From an uncultured Bacteroidota bacterium (GTDB taxonomy: Bacteria; Bacteroidota; Bacteroidia; AKYH767-A; JABDAW01), in assembly GCA_903911135.1 (NCBI GenBank), contig CAIWCG010000124.1:1-33679 (forward strand): 33,679 nt of DNA, read 5' to 3'. The translations under genes were made by a program, and so were the position numbers. Under the pieces are notes generated by a model that saw only the letters and a program-made list of their open reading frames with translations, ran no database searches and had not been told where the DNA came from. Below, one piece after another: positions 1 through 8,829 of this stretch. The stretch's first letter is position 1; each line of letters opens with the position of its first letter.

Positions 1-115
1 CCGACACCAAGCAGCGGGCTGCCGCTACTATCGGGGCTATGCTCTACGGCAGGTTGCTCGAACCAACATTCATCAAGTAACCTGGCTGCGGCGAAAAGGC
101 TTTGCCTTTTCGCCG
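1..115. repeat. Hairpin repeat element, family B copy 1 (cut by window edge)
   Basis: Positions 9-43 are identical, over 35 bases, to 12597-12631. This core holds the inverted repeat AGCGG-GCTG-CCGCT. About 45 bases after the core is a perfect 11-bp hairpin, CGGCGAAAAGG / CCTTTTCGCCG (89-115). The other copy has a hairpin at the same offset with an unrelated sequence. No coding signal was found. It is probably a dispersed structured intergenic repeat, and the left edge of the window cuts into it. Confidence 0.7.
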
Positions 116-139
116 AAGACTACCCGTTCCTCTCCCATT

Positions 140-161
140 GGTCTGGATTTGCATCCAGACC
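140..161. repeat. Short hairpin repeat, family C copy 1
   Basis: A perfect 9-bp stem, GGTCTGGAT / ATCCAGACC, with a 4-base loop. A nearly identical hairpin lies at 33641-33663, at the other end of the window. It sits between the family B element and the 21-bp array. It has no T-tract, so it is not an obvious terminator. Confidence 0.7.
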
Positions 162-258
162 TCAAAAATAGCCCCAATAAAACCAATTTCCTCAACAACT
201 AACCATAATACATTGATAATAAGCCAATTGCCACATAAAGCACCCAAAATAAATAAGC

Positions 259-468
259 CATTTATCATCTCGTAACGCCCATTTATCATCTTGTAACGAC
301 CATTTATGGTAAAGTAACACCCATTTTCCATCTTGTAACAACCATATACCATATCGTAAAGACAATTTACCATTTAGTAACGCCCCTATTCCATATCGTA
401 ACACCCATTTCCCATATAGTATCGCACATAATCCATTTTGAAACACCCATAATCCACCTTGTAATCCA
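259..468. repeat. 21-bp tandem array 1 (10 units)
   Basis: Ten consecutive 21-base units with no indel. Each begins near CATTT and carries a GTAAC-like core (for example CATCTCGTAACGCC). Units diverge by many substitutions, yet every one is exactly 21 bases. The minus strand reads as a seven-residue repeat without stops, but there is no promoter, signal peptide or recognisable domain, so I do not call it coding. It lies downstream of the adhesin gene's terminator. Confidence 0.85.
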
Positions 469-495
469 CTTTTCCTGATAAATCGAATGCAACAG

Positions 496-518
496 AACCT
501 GCCATAGGCTTCAAAAAA
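496..518 (-). repeat. Fragment of dispersed repeat
   Basis: Positions 496-507 (AACCTGCCATAG) recur at 23946-23957 and, as the complement, inside the family B copy at 12633-12644. Positions 503-518 (CATAGGCTTCAAAAAA) recur exactly at 24067-24082. It looks like a truncated relic of a family B-type element in reverse orientation. Confidence 0.5.
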
Positions 519-546
519 GAATTATATCGGAAAGAAAGGGCATAAA

Positions 547-578
547 AAAACGCCCCCTCTTTGCAGAGGGGGCGTTTT
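547..578 (-). terminator. Rho-independent terminator of the adhesin gene
   Basis: A GC-rich hairpin, ACGCCCCCTCT / AGAGGGGGCGT, with a short loop. Read on the minus strand it is followed by a run of T. It starts 24 bases beyond the stop codon of the 602-4909 gene, so it most likely ends that transcript. Confidence 0.85.
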
Positions 579-601
579 AAAGATTTACTCTTTACCGAGA
601 A

Positions 602-3600
602 TTACTGAACGATCAATTTTGATTGAACTTTCTGGTCTCCTTTGGTGAAGATGACGAAATAAACACCCTTTGCGATGGATGCAGTGTTGATTTCGACTTG
701 GTTGTCGCCCATTACAGAGGTACGAACTTCATTCATTATTGTTCTTCCAGTTACGTCAACCATAGACACGGTGTAGTTGGCTTCATCCAATGTGTTGAAG
801 GTAACCATTACGTGGTCTGTAGCTGGGTTTGGATAGATATTGAAAGAAGAGAATGAGTTTTCAACTTCGCTGCCTGCAATTCTGGCTGTAGTGCAGAATG
901 TCTGGATAGCAGTGAAAGCGGAAACGTTTGTACCTGTAGCATCGCAACGAGTTTGGATTTGATACTCGTAGCAAGTGTTATGCGTCAAGCCAGAGAAAGT
1001 GTAGTGAGAGTTTGGAGCGATAACGTAAGTAGTCCAAGGAAGAGTTCCTTGTTTACGGATCTGTACGTTATAACCGTTCACACAACCTGGTTGAACCCAC
1101 TGTGCATAAGCAGAGTTTGAAGTGATGTTGATGGTAGGGATGGTAGCAGGAGTTGGAGCGATGCAATCAGAACTTAATACTGTGCAAGCTACACCTGTAC
1201 AACCAGCAGTATTGGTAACGGTTACGCAATAGTTACCTGGATGGTTAGGAGTGATAACGATAGCTTGAGTAACTGCACCAGTGCTCCATAAGTAAGCAGC
1301 GTTTGAAGCAGCAGTAAGCGTTGCATTTCCAGTACCAGCGCAATAAGTCAAAAGACCTGTTGCAGTGATGTTTGAATTTGCAGCAACCAAGATGGAAGCA
1401 GAACGAGAAGCTGTTCCTGTGCAACCACATGCATTGGTAACCGTTACGGTATAGGCACCGGTAGTAGAAACTGTGTTGGCAGCAGTAGTGGCACCATTGC
1501 TCCATAAGTAAGAAACACCACCGGAAGCAGTCAATGTCAAGCTACCGCAACCGCTAGCAGGACCAGCGATGGAAGCAACAGCCTTAGGGCAGAAATTGCT
1601 TGCATTGAAGGTAGCATTACCGTTGCAACCGTTAGTGTTGGTTACTGAAACAGTATAAGAACCAGCTCCTGTGATCGTCAAGAATTGAGTAGTTTCGCCA
1701 GAAGCCCAATTATAAGAAGCATAACCTGCACCAGCATTCAATACCATGGAAGTAGCAGAACAAGAAGTTGGGATAGTTCCTGTGATATTTGGCGTGATGA
1801 AGTTGTTTACGGTGATTGTTCTGCAAGCAGAACCTGTGCAACCAAGAACGTTAGTTGCAGTTACGCAATAAGTTCCTCCAGTTGTGATAGGACCGCTGCT
1901 TTGGTTGGTAGAACCATTGCTCCAAACATAAGTGGCAGCACCACCGGCAAAACCGTCAAGAACTACAGAACCTCCTTGACAGAAAGTGGTAGGACCGTTA
2001 GCAGTGATAACAGGAATTGGAGAAATACCGATTGTTACTGATCTTGAAGCACTACCTACACAGTTACCTTGAGTAACAGTTACAGAATACATTCCTGAAG
2101 TAGAAACGTTGATAGCTTGGGTAGTTTCACCAGTGCTCCATAAGTAAGAAGCATAAGAACCAGTAGAGATAGTTACAAAACCACCAGCACAAGTGAAGGT
2201 AGTTCCTGTAATGGTTGGGTTATTGAAAGTAGTCACTGTTACTGTATGAGAAGCAACACAAGTACAACCAGAAGCATTAGAAACTGTACAATGGTATGTT
2301 CCACCAGCATTTACAGTTATTGATTGAGTTGTTGCACCATTGCTCCATGAGTATGAAGTGCCGCCATTTGCAGTTAAGGTCGCAGAAGCATTAACACCAG
2401 AACAAACACTGGTAGGACCAGTGATTGAACAAGTAGGAGCGGTATTCACAGAGATATTCTGACAAGCAACACCTGAACAACCATTTCCATCAGTAACAGT
2501 TACACAAGCAGTGGTGCTGGATGTAAATGTAGAAGAAGCACCGTTACCACCATTGCTCCAGTTATAAGAAGCAAAGTTACCAGTGCTTAAAGTAATGGAA
2601 CCATTACAAGCAGATACTGGACCAGAGATAGATGGAGTTGGATTAGTATTAACAGTGATGTTAGAAGTAGCATTTCCAGAACAACCATTTCCGTCAGTAT
2701 AAGAATAAGTATATGATGTTGATGGACCGCTATATGGATTAGCTTGATTCCAAGAACCACCTGCAGGAGAACCCATTAAAGTGATGTTTGAACCAGCACA
2801 ACCGCTAACGTCACCAGCAGTTACTGTTGGGTTTGCATTAACAGTAATATTTGAAGTAGCTTGTCCTGAACAGCCGTTGTTATCAGTATAAGAATATGTA
2901 TAAGATGTAGATGGACCGTTATAAGGATTAGCAACTGACCAAGAACCACCTGCAGGAGAACCCATCAAAGTGATATCACTACCAGCGCAACCACTAACAT
3001 CTCCAGCAGTTACTGTTGGATTGTCATAGATAGTTACATCTACACAAGCAGAACCAACACAACCATTTGCATCAGTAACGGTAACGCAGTTAGTTCCTGT
3101 AGCACATACAGTAGTTGTTTGACCGTTTGATGCATCTGACCAGCTATAAGAAGTCCAAGAACCTGCATCCAAAGTTACACATGATCCTGAGCAGGCAGTA
3201 GTAGCACCAACAATTGAAGCGGTTGGATTGCTGTTAACTATTACATCAACACATGTTGAACCAACGCAACCATTTGCATCAGTTACTGTTACACAATAGT
3301 TACCGGCAGTATAGGTAGTGATGGCATTAGTCATGTCATTAGTGCTCCAGCTATAAGCATCCCATGTACCTGCATCCAAAGTGGTAGAAGAACCATCGCA
3401 GATGGAAGTGGTTCCAGAGATAGAAGGAGTTGGATTTGCATTTACGGTAACATCCATACAGGCAGAACCTGTACATCCGTCAGGCAAAGAAACAGTTACG
3501 CAATAAGTTCCTGAAGTTGTTGCAGTAAATGATTGACCATTGCTGCCATCGCTCCAAGTATAAGAATCATAACCTGCACCAGCATCCAATATTACATTGC

Positions 3601-4909
3601 CACCATCGCAGAAGGTAGTAGCGCCACTGGCAGTTACAACTGGTGTTGGAACTGGATTAGCTACAACATCCAAGCAAGAACTTCCGATACAGCCACTAAC
3701 ACCGTCAGTAACCGTTACGCAGAACTGACCGCCACTATAAATCAAAATAGATTCGGTTGTTTCACCGCTATTCCAGCTATAAGTTGCCCATGCACCAGCA
3801 TCCAATACTACGTTTCCGCCATTACAGAATGTTGGAGGAGAACTTAAGGTGATGGCAGGATTTGGAGAAGTGTAAGAAGTTACATCTATACAAGCTACAC
3901 AAGAGCAGCCATTTGCATCAGTTACAGTGCAGCAATAAGTTCCGGTTGCAGTTGCAGTAAGAACTTGACCATTGCTACCATCACTCCAAGTATAAGAAGC
4001 AAAACCTGCTCCAGCGTCTAAATTAACTGATCCACCAGCACAGAAAGAAGTTGGGCCATCAGGAGTGATTGAACAACTGATATTGTTGCTGCCAGTTAAT
4101 GTTGTACAGGCAGTTGCAGAACAACCCAAGAATCCGTTTACACTTACACAATAAGTTCCAGCGGCAGTAACTGTAATGCTTTGAGTACTTTCACCTGTGC
4201 TCCAATGATAGTTTGTATTGTTGCTTGCAGTAAGAGTTGCAGAACCACTGTTGCAACCTATGCTGCCTGTGGTAGTAATCGACACTGATGGTCCTTGAAT
4301 AACAAATGCAAATCTATATCCCACACCAGTACATCCCCAAACGTTAGTAACTGTACAGGAGTATAAACCGGTAGTCATAGGATTGATAGTTTGGGTAGTG
4401 GCACCGGTATTCCAATGATAGGAAGAGTATCCTGTACCAGCGTTCAACGTCTGTTGTCCAGCACAAAGGCTGAAAGGACCAGAAAGACGAATACGTGGGA
4501 AAGGACGAGCGTGAACGGTAACATGGATGCAAGCGGTACCTGTACAGCCGTCTGCATCTGTTACGGTTACACAATAGTTTCCATTGAAATAAGCATTGAT
4601 CGACTGATTGTTCGATCCTGTGTTCCAATGGTAATGTGACCAGTTTCCTGCGTTCAAATTAACATGTTGCCCTGCGCAAAGGTTCGTAGAACCATTTGCA
4701 GTGATGACAATAGGTTGATTGATTGTGCAGGCAAAGGATGAAGCCATCGCTTCTCCGTTGTCAGAAGTGGAAACTACCGTAATTTCATCGGAGTTTCCTG
4801 TCGGAAGGGGTCCTTCAGTCCCATCCACAAAAGATTTTGCCGACAAAGCATTACCCAATAAGGCAAGCCCGAAGCAAAGGACAAGTGTTAGTAATTTTAA
4901 TTTGTTCAT
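602..4909 (-). CDS. Giant secreted Ig-like repeat adhesin with T9SS sorting domain
   Basis: The 1435-residue product starts with a signal peptide (hydrophobic LLTLVLCFGLALLG, cleavage near residue 23). I count about 17 tandem Ig-like/PKD-like repeats of roughly 62-75 residues. Each follows a pattern of FCxGG, LDAG, YxWSxG, GxYCVTVTDxxGC, with paired cysteines that could form disulfides. A fibronectin type III-like domain follows (about 1250-1345), and the last ~85 residues are a T9SS type A sorting domain (FNIYPNPATD ... KGVYFVIF). Such proteins are exported by the T9SS and anchored or released at the cell surface; adhesion is an inference. Repeats 9 and 10 are a distinct subtype and nearly identical, suggesting recent internal duplication. 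The gene stands alone, with its own terminator downstream. Confidence 0.9.
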   Translation of the reverse strand: MNKLKLLTLVLCFGLALLGNALSAKSFVDGTEGPLPTGNSDEITVVSTSDNGEAMASSFACTINQPIVITANGSTNLCAGQHVNLNAGNWSHYHWNTGSNNQSINAYFNGNYCVTVTDADGCTGTACIHVTVHARPFPRIRLSGPFSLCAGQQTLNAGTGYSSYHWNTGATTQTINPMTTGLYSCTVTNVWGCTGVGYRFAFVIQGPSVSITTTGSIGCNSGSATLTASNNTNYHWSTGESTQSITVTAAGTYCVSVNGFLGCSATACTTLTGSNNISCSITPDGPTSFCAGGSVNLDAGAGFASYTWSDGSNGQVLTATATGTYCCTVTDANGCSCVACIDVTSYTSPNPAITLSSPPTFCNGGNVVLDAGAWATYSWNSGETTESILIYSGGQFCVTVTDGVSGCIGSSCLDVVANPVPTPVVTASGATTFCDGGNVILDAGAGYDSYTWSDGSNGQSFTATTSGTYCVTVSLPDGCTGSACMDVTVNANPTPSISGTTSICDGSSTTLDAGTWDAYSWSTNDMTNAITTYTAGNYCVTVTDANGCVGSTCVDVIVNSNPTASIVGATTACSGSCVTLDAGSWTSYSWSDASNGQTTTVCATGTNCVTVTDANGCVGSACVDVTIYDNPTVTAGDVSGCAGSDITLMGSPAGGSWSVANPYNGPSTSYTYSYTDNNGCSGQATSNITVNANPTVTAGDVSGCAGSNITLMGSPAGGSWNQANPYSGPSTSYTYSYTDGNGCSGNATSNITVNTNPTPSISGPVSACNGSITLSTGNFASYNWSNGGNGASSTFTSSTTACVTVTDGNGCSGVACQNISVNTAPTCSITGPTSVCSGVNASATLTANGGTSYSWSNGATTQSITVNAGGTYHCTVSNASGCTCVASHTVTVTTFNNPTITGTTFTCAGGFVTISTGSYASYLWSTGETTQAINVSTSGMYSVTVTQGNCVGSASRSVTIGISPIPVITANGPTTFCQGGSVVLDGFAGGAATYVWSNGSTNQSSGPITTGGTYCVTATNVLGCTGSACRTITVNNFITPNITGTIPTSCSATSMVLNAGAGYASYNWASGETTQFLTITGAGSYTVSVTNTNGCNGNATFNASNFCPKAVASIAGPASGCGSLTLTASGGVSYLWSNGATTAANTVSTTGAYTVTVTNACGCTGTASRSASILVAANSNITATGLLTYCAGTGNATLTAASNAAYLWSTGAVTQAIVITPNHPGNYCVTVTNTAGCTGVACTVLSSDCIAPTPATIPTINITSNSAYAQWVQPGCVNGYNVQIRKQGTLPWTTYVIAPNSHYTFSGLTHNTCYEYQIQTRCDATGTNVSAFTAIQTFCTTARIAGSEVENSFSSFNIYPNPATDHVMVTFNTLDEANYTVSMVDVTGRTIMNEVRTSVMGDNQVEINTASIAKGVYFVIFTKGDQKVQSKLIVQ

Positions 4910-5305
4910 TTAACTATTTATTTAATTTGTGCTTACTCTATAAGGTTTTCAGCTTCCCCTTTTTTATGTGATTTACATGGTTTATCGGTTGGTTGGCTGC
5001 ATTTGCAACCGGCACTAATGAATACTGATGTTCAGGAAATGGTAAAAAAACAAAAATATCTTTCATTAACATTAACGTCGAGTTTAACGACATGAATATC
5101 TTATTTGAAACTATTCCAATACTTGAAAAATACATTAGTAAGTGAGTTGTGTTACGAGTTCGTTCTGAATTAAGGCTGCAAATAAAATAAATTTATTCAA
5201 TACTTCCAAATATTTCTGAAAAAATTACCAATCGTTAGAGAAAAGTTAATAAATGCTTAACCTAAGGGAAGCCAAAATAACCGATGAAGCGGATACTTAT
5301 TACTA
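4910..5305. other. Gene-free interval, nothing recognised
   Basis: About 400 bases between the adhesin start and the phosphatase stop. It is A/T-rich. I find no TAnnTTTG promoter box for the adhesin gene, no clear terminator, no tandem array and no convincing ORF. A short open frame at 4938-5135 on the minus strand has no supporting features. Confidence 0.5.
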
Positions 5306-6052
5306 TTACAGGTATTTATTCTGCAATCTATCGTAGGTGACGATCTTTTTCAGGTATTTTTCCCTTTGGCAATTCTTTAACGATTCAATATGCCGCAGGT
5401 GATGGCAATCGGTTCCGATGAAATCAACCAGATTTTGGTCAATCATCTTCATGGCAATCATCCTGGCGGCTGGCGAATAATAGCCAGTCAGCGAATTGGT
5501 GTTTATCTGGAGATAAACTCCCCTATCGTGAAGCTTTTTATACTCATCGAAGTCTTCATAGAAATAAGGATAGCGTTCCGGATGAGCCATAACGGCCTTT
5601 AATCCCAAAGACTGAATGGCGAATATGGCACCGTTGAGATTCTCGGGTTTATTTATGTAAGAGGTCTCGAACAAAAGATATTTGCCTCCGAAAGTAAGCA
5701 CATCAGGGCTCTTTATCTTGGCCATGAACTGCTCGTCGAGGTAATATTCTGCGGCAGCATTTATTTCCATGTCGAGGCCTTCGTTCTTTACTGCCTCTCG
5801 CACTTGCGCCAATCCCTCATTTATGTTTTGTGGGGTGTTTTTATAATAATCGCTCATGATGTGAGGTGTAGTGATGAGCTTACGGAAACCCATTCCATGC
5901 AATTCCTTGATGAGCTTGATGGAGTCTTCTATGGTTTGTGCGCCATCATCGATGCCAGGTATCAGATGCGAGTGCATATCCGTTATCACTTCAGAATAAT
6001 CTATCGACGTTTGCGGTTCTTTTTTGCCAAAAATGTTATTGAATAATCCCAT
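5306..6052 (-). CDS. CpsB/YwqE-family PHP-domain tyrosine phosphatase
   Basis: The 248-residue protein has the PHP metal-binding motifs of the CpsB/CapC/YwqE family: DMHSH at 25-29, GIDDGA at 33-38, TPH at 62-64, AEYYLDE at 101-107, MAHPERY at 155-161 and GTDCHH at 213-218. Family members are metal-dependent phosphotyrosine phosphatases that regulate capsule or exopolysaccharide tyrosine kinases. It is cytoplasmic by sequence. The start is 12 bases after the epimerase stop, so the two genes are probably co-transcribed, which fits a role in surface-polysaccharide control. No cognate tyrosine kinase gene lies in the window. The length is normal for the family. Confidence 0.88.
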   Translation of the reverse strand: MGLFNNIFGKKEPQTSIDYSEVITDMHSHLIPGIDDGAQTIEDSIKLIKELHGMGFRKLITTPHIMSDYYKNTPQNINEGLAQVREAVKNEGLDMEINAAAEYYLDEQFMAKIKSPDVLTFGGKYLLFETSYINKPENLNGAIFAIQSLGLKAVMAHPERYPYFYEDFDEYKKLHDRGVYLQINTNSLTGYYSPAARMIAMKMIDQNLVDFIGTDCHHLRHIESLKNCQREKYLKKIVTYDRLQNKYL

Positions 6053-6064
6053 CTTGTTAAGGTT

Positions 6065-7069
6065 TTATGATGATTGGTTGGTAAGCTGCATGTTCTTGAA
6101 CCATTCGAAAGTCAATTTAAGGCCTTCGTTCAATTTTATCTGCGGTGCGTAGCCAAGATAGGTCTTTGCCGCAGTAATGTCGGCCAATGAATCCCTTATG
6201 TCGCCTTGTCTTTCGTCTCTATATTCGGCATGGGCAGCACTTCCCGTTAAGTTTTTCAATTCATTAAAGATATCGTTGATGGAAGTGGTATCGCCTACCG
6301 CCACATTATAAATCTTTCCGATGGCATCAGGATGTTCGGCAAAAGCTGCCTTGATGTTTGCCTGAACGGCGTTCTCCACAAAGGTAAAATCCCGTGTTTG
6401 CGTGCCATCTCCGTTTATATAGGGTGATTTATTTTTCATCAAGGCCTCCATAAACAAAGGAATGACGGCTGCATAGGCTCCTTCGGGACTTTGATTGGGG
6501 CCGAAGACATTAAAATAGCGCAAGCCGATTATTTCCATGCCATAATTCATCGCAAAAACCTTGGCATACAGTTCGTTCGAATACTTGGAGACGGCATAAG
6601 GCGACAACTGATTGCCTATCTTTGATTCCACTTTTGGCATCGTCTTGTCGTCGCCATAAACAGAGGAAGAACTGGCAAAAACCACCCGCTTTACGTTGCT
6701 ATGTCTGGCTGCTTCGAGGATATTCAAGAATCCGGTGGCATTGGCTTCGTGAGTGGCAAGCGGATTCTTCAACGAACGCGGAACGGAACCCAAAGCGGCC
6801 TCATGAAAGACATAATCCATGCCTTCGCAAGCGCTCAAACAGGCAGCAAAATCGGTGATGGTATCCTTTATGAACTCAAAAGAGAGATTGTTTTTGAAAG
6901 GCATCAGATTCTTGTAATGACCGTTCGACAAATCATCCAACACACGAATCTTTCGAGCCTTGTATTTCAGCAGATATTCCACCAGATTGGAGCCAATAAA
7001 ACCTGCCCCACCTGTTATCAGGAAGGAATGGCGACTTAAATCGGTATTATGGAAAGGCGTTTCATACAT
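6065..7069 (-). CDS. NAD-dependent UDP-N-acetylhexosamine 4-epimerase (WbpP/TviC-like)
   Basis: An extended short-chain dehydrogenase of 334 residues from ATG 7069. It has the NAD-binding GGAGFIG (20-26), an active-site serine cluster SSSSVYG (133-139) and the Tyr-Lys pair YAVSK (158-162). The stretch ALGSVPRS and overall layout are those of WbpP/TviC enzymes, which interconvert UDP-GlcNAc/UDP-GalNAc or the corresponding uronic acids. The frame can be extended to a TTG at 7078, but that codon overlaps the promoter box at 7076-7083, so ATG 7069 is preferred. With the 6-dehydrogenase at 10114-11412 it could make UDP-GalNAc uronate; the substrate is inferred. Confidence 0.85.
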   Translation of the reverse strand: MYETPFHNTDLSRHSFLITGGAGFIGSNLVEYLLKYKARKIRVLDDLSNGHYKNLMPFKNNLSFEFIKDTITDFAACLSACEGMDYVFHEAALGSVPRSLKNPLATHEANATGFLNILEAARHSNVKRVVFASSSSVYGDDKTMPKVESKIGNQLSPYAVSKYSNELYAKVFAMNYGMEIIGLRYFNVFGPNQSPEGAYAAVIPLFMEALMKNKSPYINGDGTQTRDFTFVENAVQANIKAAFAEHPDAIGKIYNVAVGDTTSINDIFNELKNLTGSAAHAEYRDERQGDIRDSLADITAAKTYLGYAPQIKLNEGLKLTFEWFKNMQLTNQSS

Positions 7070-7075
7070 CGTGGG

Positions 7076-7083
7076 CAAATTTA
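7076..7083 (-). promoter_or_regulatory. Candidate -7 box (TAAATTTG) for epimerase-phosphatase operon
   Basis: On the minus strand this reads TAAATTTG, matching the Bacteroidota -7 consensus TAnnTTTG. The predicted transcription start would fall at or next to the ATG at 7069, implying a very short or absent leader. No good TTTG -33 box is visible at the usual spacing, so confidence is modest. Confidence 0.4.
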
Positions 7084-7195
7084 GTAAATTTTAATCTTTT
7101 GAATTGACCGAACATTTCCACAATTTCTTTTCAAAACCTGACTTTTAAACCCCCGAAAAGGACCATTAAAGCCCCTTTTTAAGCTAAAACCTTCC

Positions 7196-7405
7196 CGAAG
7201 GTTCAGAAATATTTCTTTAGCCTTAATGAAATTTTCTTTAGGCTTATTGGAAAAATTCCTAACTTTATTGGAATAATTCCTAACCATAATGGAATATTTC
7301 TGAACCTTAATGGAATAATTATTAGGCTTAAAGAAATAATCCTTAAGGTTAAAGTGCAGCACTTTAACCTTAAAGAAATATTCCTTAACCTTAAAGAATA
7401 TTTTC
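7196..7405. repeat. 21-bp tandem array 2, dyad-symmetric units (10 units)
   Basis: Ten 21-base units in constant register between two divergent genes. Many units are inverted repeats, for example GGAATAATTCC, GGAAAAATTCC and AAAGTGCAGCACTTT, joined by TTAACCTT-like linkers. This looks like an array of two-fold symmetric sites rather than a gene. Frames are open on the minus strand but encode low-complexity peptides with no domain. Confidence 0.8.
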
Positions 7406-7490
7406 CAGCATTAACGGAAATGGAGGGTGGATGACTTATCTTTTTTTGTCTGTATATATATAGGAGTGGGAATGCTTTTTTTGATGAGAC

Positions 7491-7520
7491 TTGGTTATTA
7501 TAAATAATTTTGTAGTTTTG
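7491..7520 (+). promoter_or_regulatory. Candidate promoter of the 7546 gene
   Basis: TTGG at 7491-7494, an 18-base spacer and TAGTTTTG at 7513-7520. An overlapping alternative is TTTG at 7480-7483 with TAATTTTG at 7505-7512. Both fit the Bacteroidota TTTG / TAnnTTTG pattern and predict a leader of about 20 to 30 bases before ATG 7546. Confidence 0.55.
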
Positions 7521-7545
7521 CCAGAATAAATTAAACAAAAATAAA

Positions 7546-8406
7546 ATGAAAAAACTAATTATTTATTTCATGGCACTCCTCCTAATGAGCGGTGGCGCTT
7601 ATGCCCAAATCACTCAAGTTAGTCAAAACGATAGTTTTAGAGTAGCTATTATTTATCCTTTTCAACATGCCGGAATCAAGCTTGTTTATCAAGATCTTGA
7701 TAGCGACCCCGTAAGAATTTACAACCTGAACAATACCCTTTATAAAACAATTACACCACCAATTATAGGTCACGTTTTTTATCTTAGTGAAGATTTATTT
7801 GATAACGATCCTACCACTTTAGAATATGCAATTGAAATTGTAGATAATAATAATATGCATTCAACAAGAATTTATCGCGAAAATGGTACCTTATTATTTT
7901 CGGGTGATACTTTAGTTTTTGATTATATTAATCATTATACTGTTTCTTATGGCACCAACATAAGTCCGATATTCAATACCGATAGTGGAACATTTATGAG
8001 TTTGAATAAATATACAACAGGTAATTGGTCTGTTTCACCTCCCTACCAAGTGCTTTATAAACTCCCAGGCACCTTGTTTTGTGCAGCTTGCGATGGCAGT
8101 AATTTCCCTGCAACTCATATTACAGGTATCCGTGATCCGGGTAATGGAAATAATATGGAGTTGAGAGCTTTCCCGAATCCATCGAACAATAAAACGAAAA
8201 TATATTACTCCCTGCCCGAAGGTGTTTTGGAAGGGGACTTGATTCTGTTCGACTTGCTAAGCCAGGAAAAGAAACGCATAAGGGTGAACAGATATAGCCC
8301 GTTCATTGAAGTCTCCACTTCCGACATTGCTGCGGGGAATTATTTTTATAGAATCGAAACATCTAAAGGCATTTCGCAAGGCAAGCAGCAAGTGGTGGTG
8401 CATTAG
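7546..8406 (+). CDS. Secreted hypothetical protein with T9SS sorting domain
   Basis: A 286-residue protein with a clear signal peptide (hydrophobic stretch about 4-18, ending GGAYAQ) and a C-terminal ~80-residue T9SS type A domain (RAFPNPSNNKTKI ... GNYFYRIETSKG). The central 170 residues are not recognised; they include a CAAC motif near residue 182 that could form a disulfide. Transcription diverges from the polysaccharide epimerase, with array 2 in the shared gap. The predicted location is the cell surface or medium. Function is unknown. Confidence 0.85.
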   Translation: MKKLIIYFMALLLMSGGAYAQITQVSQNDSFRVAIIYPFQHAGIKLVYQDLDSDPVRIYNLNNTLYKTITPPIIGHVFYLSEDLFDNDPTTLEYAIEIVDNNNMHSTRIYRENGTLLFSGDTLVFDYINHYTVSYGTNISPIFNTDSGTFMSLNKYTTGNWSVSPPYQVLYKLPGTLFCAACDGSNFPATHITGIRDPGNGNNMELRAFPNPSNNKTKIYYSLPEGVLEGDLILFDLLSQEKKRIRVNRYSPFIEVSTSDIAAGNYFYRIETSKGISQGKQQVVVH

Positions 8407-8420
8407 TGCTAATTCCTGAT

Positions 8421-8472
8421 TTCCTCCTCCTCTTATGATAGCGAGCCCTTTCTCGAGCTGCAATAGGAGGAA
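8421..8472. repeat. Long imperfect inverted repeat
   Basis: Arms TTCCTCCT (8421-8428) and AGGAGGAA (8465-8472) are perfectly complementary and enclose a smaller GCGAG / CTCG stem. It begins 14 bases after the T9SS gene stop and lacks a T-tract. The right side, CAATAGGAGG, is shared with the family A element at 23370-23379, so it may be a decayed relative. Confidence 0.45.
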
Positions 8473-8498
8473 CAGAATTAAAAATGTTATTGAAAGAA

Positions 8499-8522
8499 TT
8501 ATCTTTTATGATACATCTTTTC
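8499..8522. repeat. Direct repeat, left copy: duplicate of rfbB 3' end
   Basis: These 24 bases are identical to 9043-9066, which are the stop codon and last seven codons of the dTDP-glucose dehydratase gene. Left and right copies bracket the toxin-antitoxin pair. Similarity does not extend rightwards into the gene; to the left only GAAAGAA / GAAAAGAA resembles. Confidence 0.9.
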
Positions 8523-8544
8523 AAAGATATCCATTCAAATTATG

Positions 8545-8829
8545 TTATTTGATATTCATCGAGGAGCGATAAACCCTAAGAACATGAATGGTATCCGTGT
8601 CGATTATCTTATAAAAGATTCTATAGTTTCCATGAACCAATTCCCTTATCGTTTCATCATTCGTTTCAGGAACCATCTTGCCGGTTTTTGGTAAATGCTC
8701 AAGAATATCCACATGAGAAATCAGCTTTAAAACAAGTCGGTTGGCGTAAAAAACAGAGTCGTAAGAAATGAATTTATGTATTTGCTTTAAGTCCTTTTTG
8801 GCAAGAGAAGTCCAGATTATTTCAACCAT
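8545..8829 (-). CDS. RelE/ParE-family toxin
   Basis: A 94-residue protein with the RelE/ParE plasmid-stabilisation fold pattern: an N-terminal WTSLAKKDLKQIHKFI helix region, the LPKTGKMVPE turn, and RELVHGNYRIFYKI leading into the C-terminal VLRVYRSS strand. Family members are either ribosome-dependent mRNA endonucleases or gyrase inhibitors; sequence alone does not decide. The start overlaps the antitoxin stop by 13 bases, the usual translationally coupled order. The pair lies inside a segment bounded by duplicated rfbB 3' ends. Confidence 0.85.
   Translation of the reverse strand: MVEIIWTSLAKKDLKQIHKFISYDSVFYANRLVLKLISHVDILEHLPKTGKMVPETNDETIRELVHGNYRIFYKIIDTDTIHVLRVYRSSMNIK

Noticed and set aside
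44-446. Protein-coding genes of heptapeptide repeats in array 1 (and similar frames in arrays 2, 3, 5, 6)
   Set aside because: Any stop-free 21-bp repeat gives long open frames, here often in several frames and on both strands. No signal peptide, domain or promoter supports them. I kept them as repeats and noted the coding alternative.
8257-8463. Small minus-strand ORF overlapping the 7546 gene end
   Set aside because: It is antisense to the T9SS sorting domain and the inverted repeat; no independent support.
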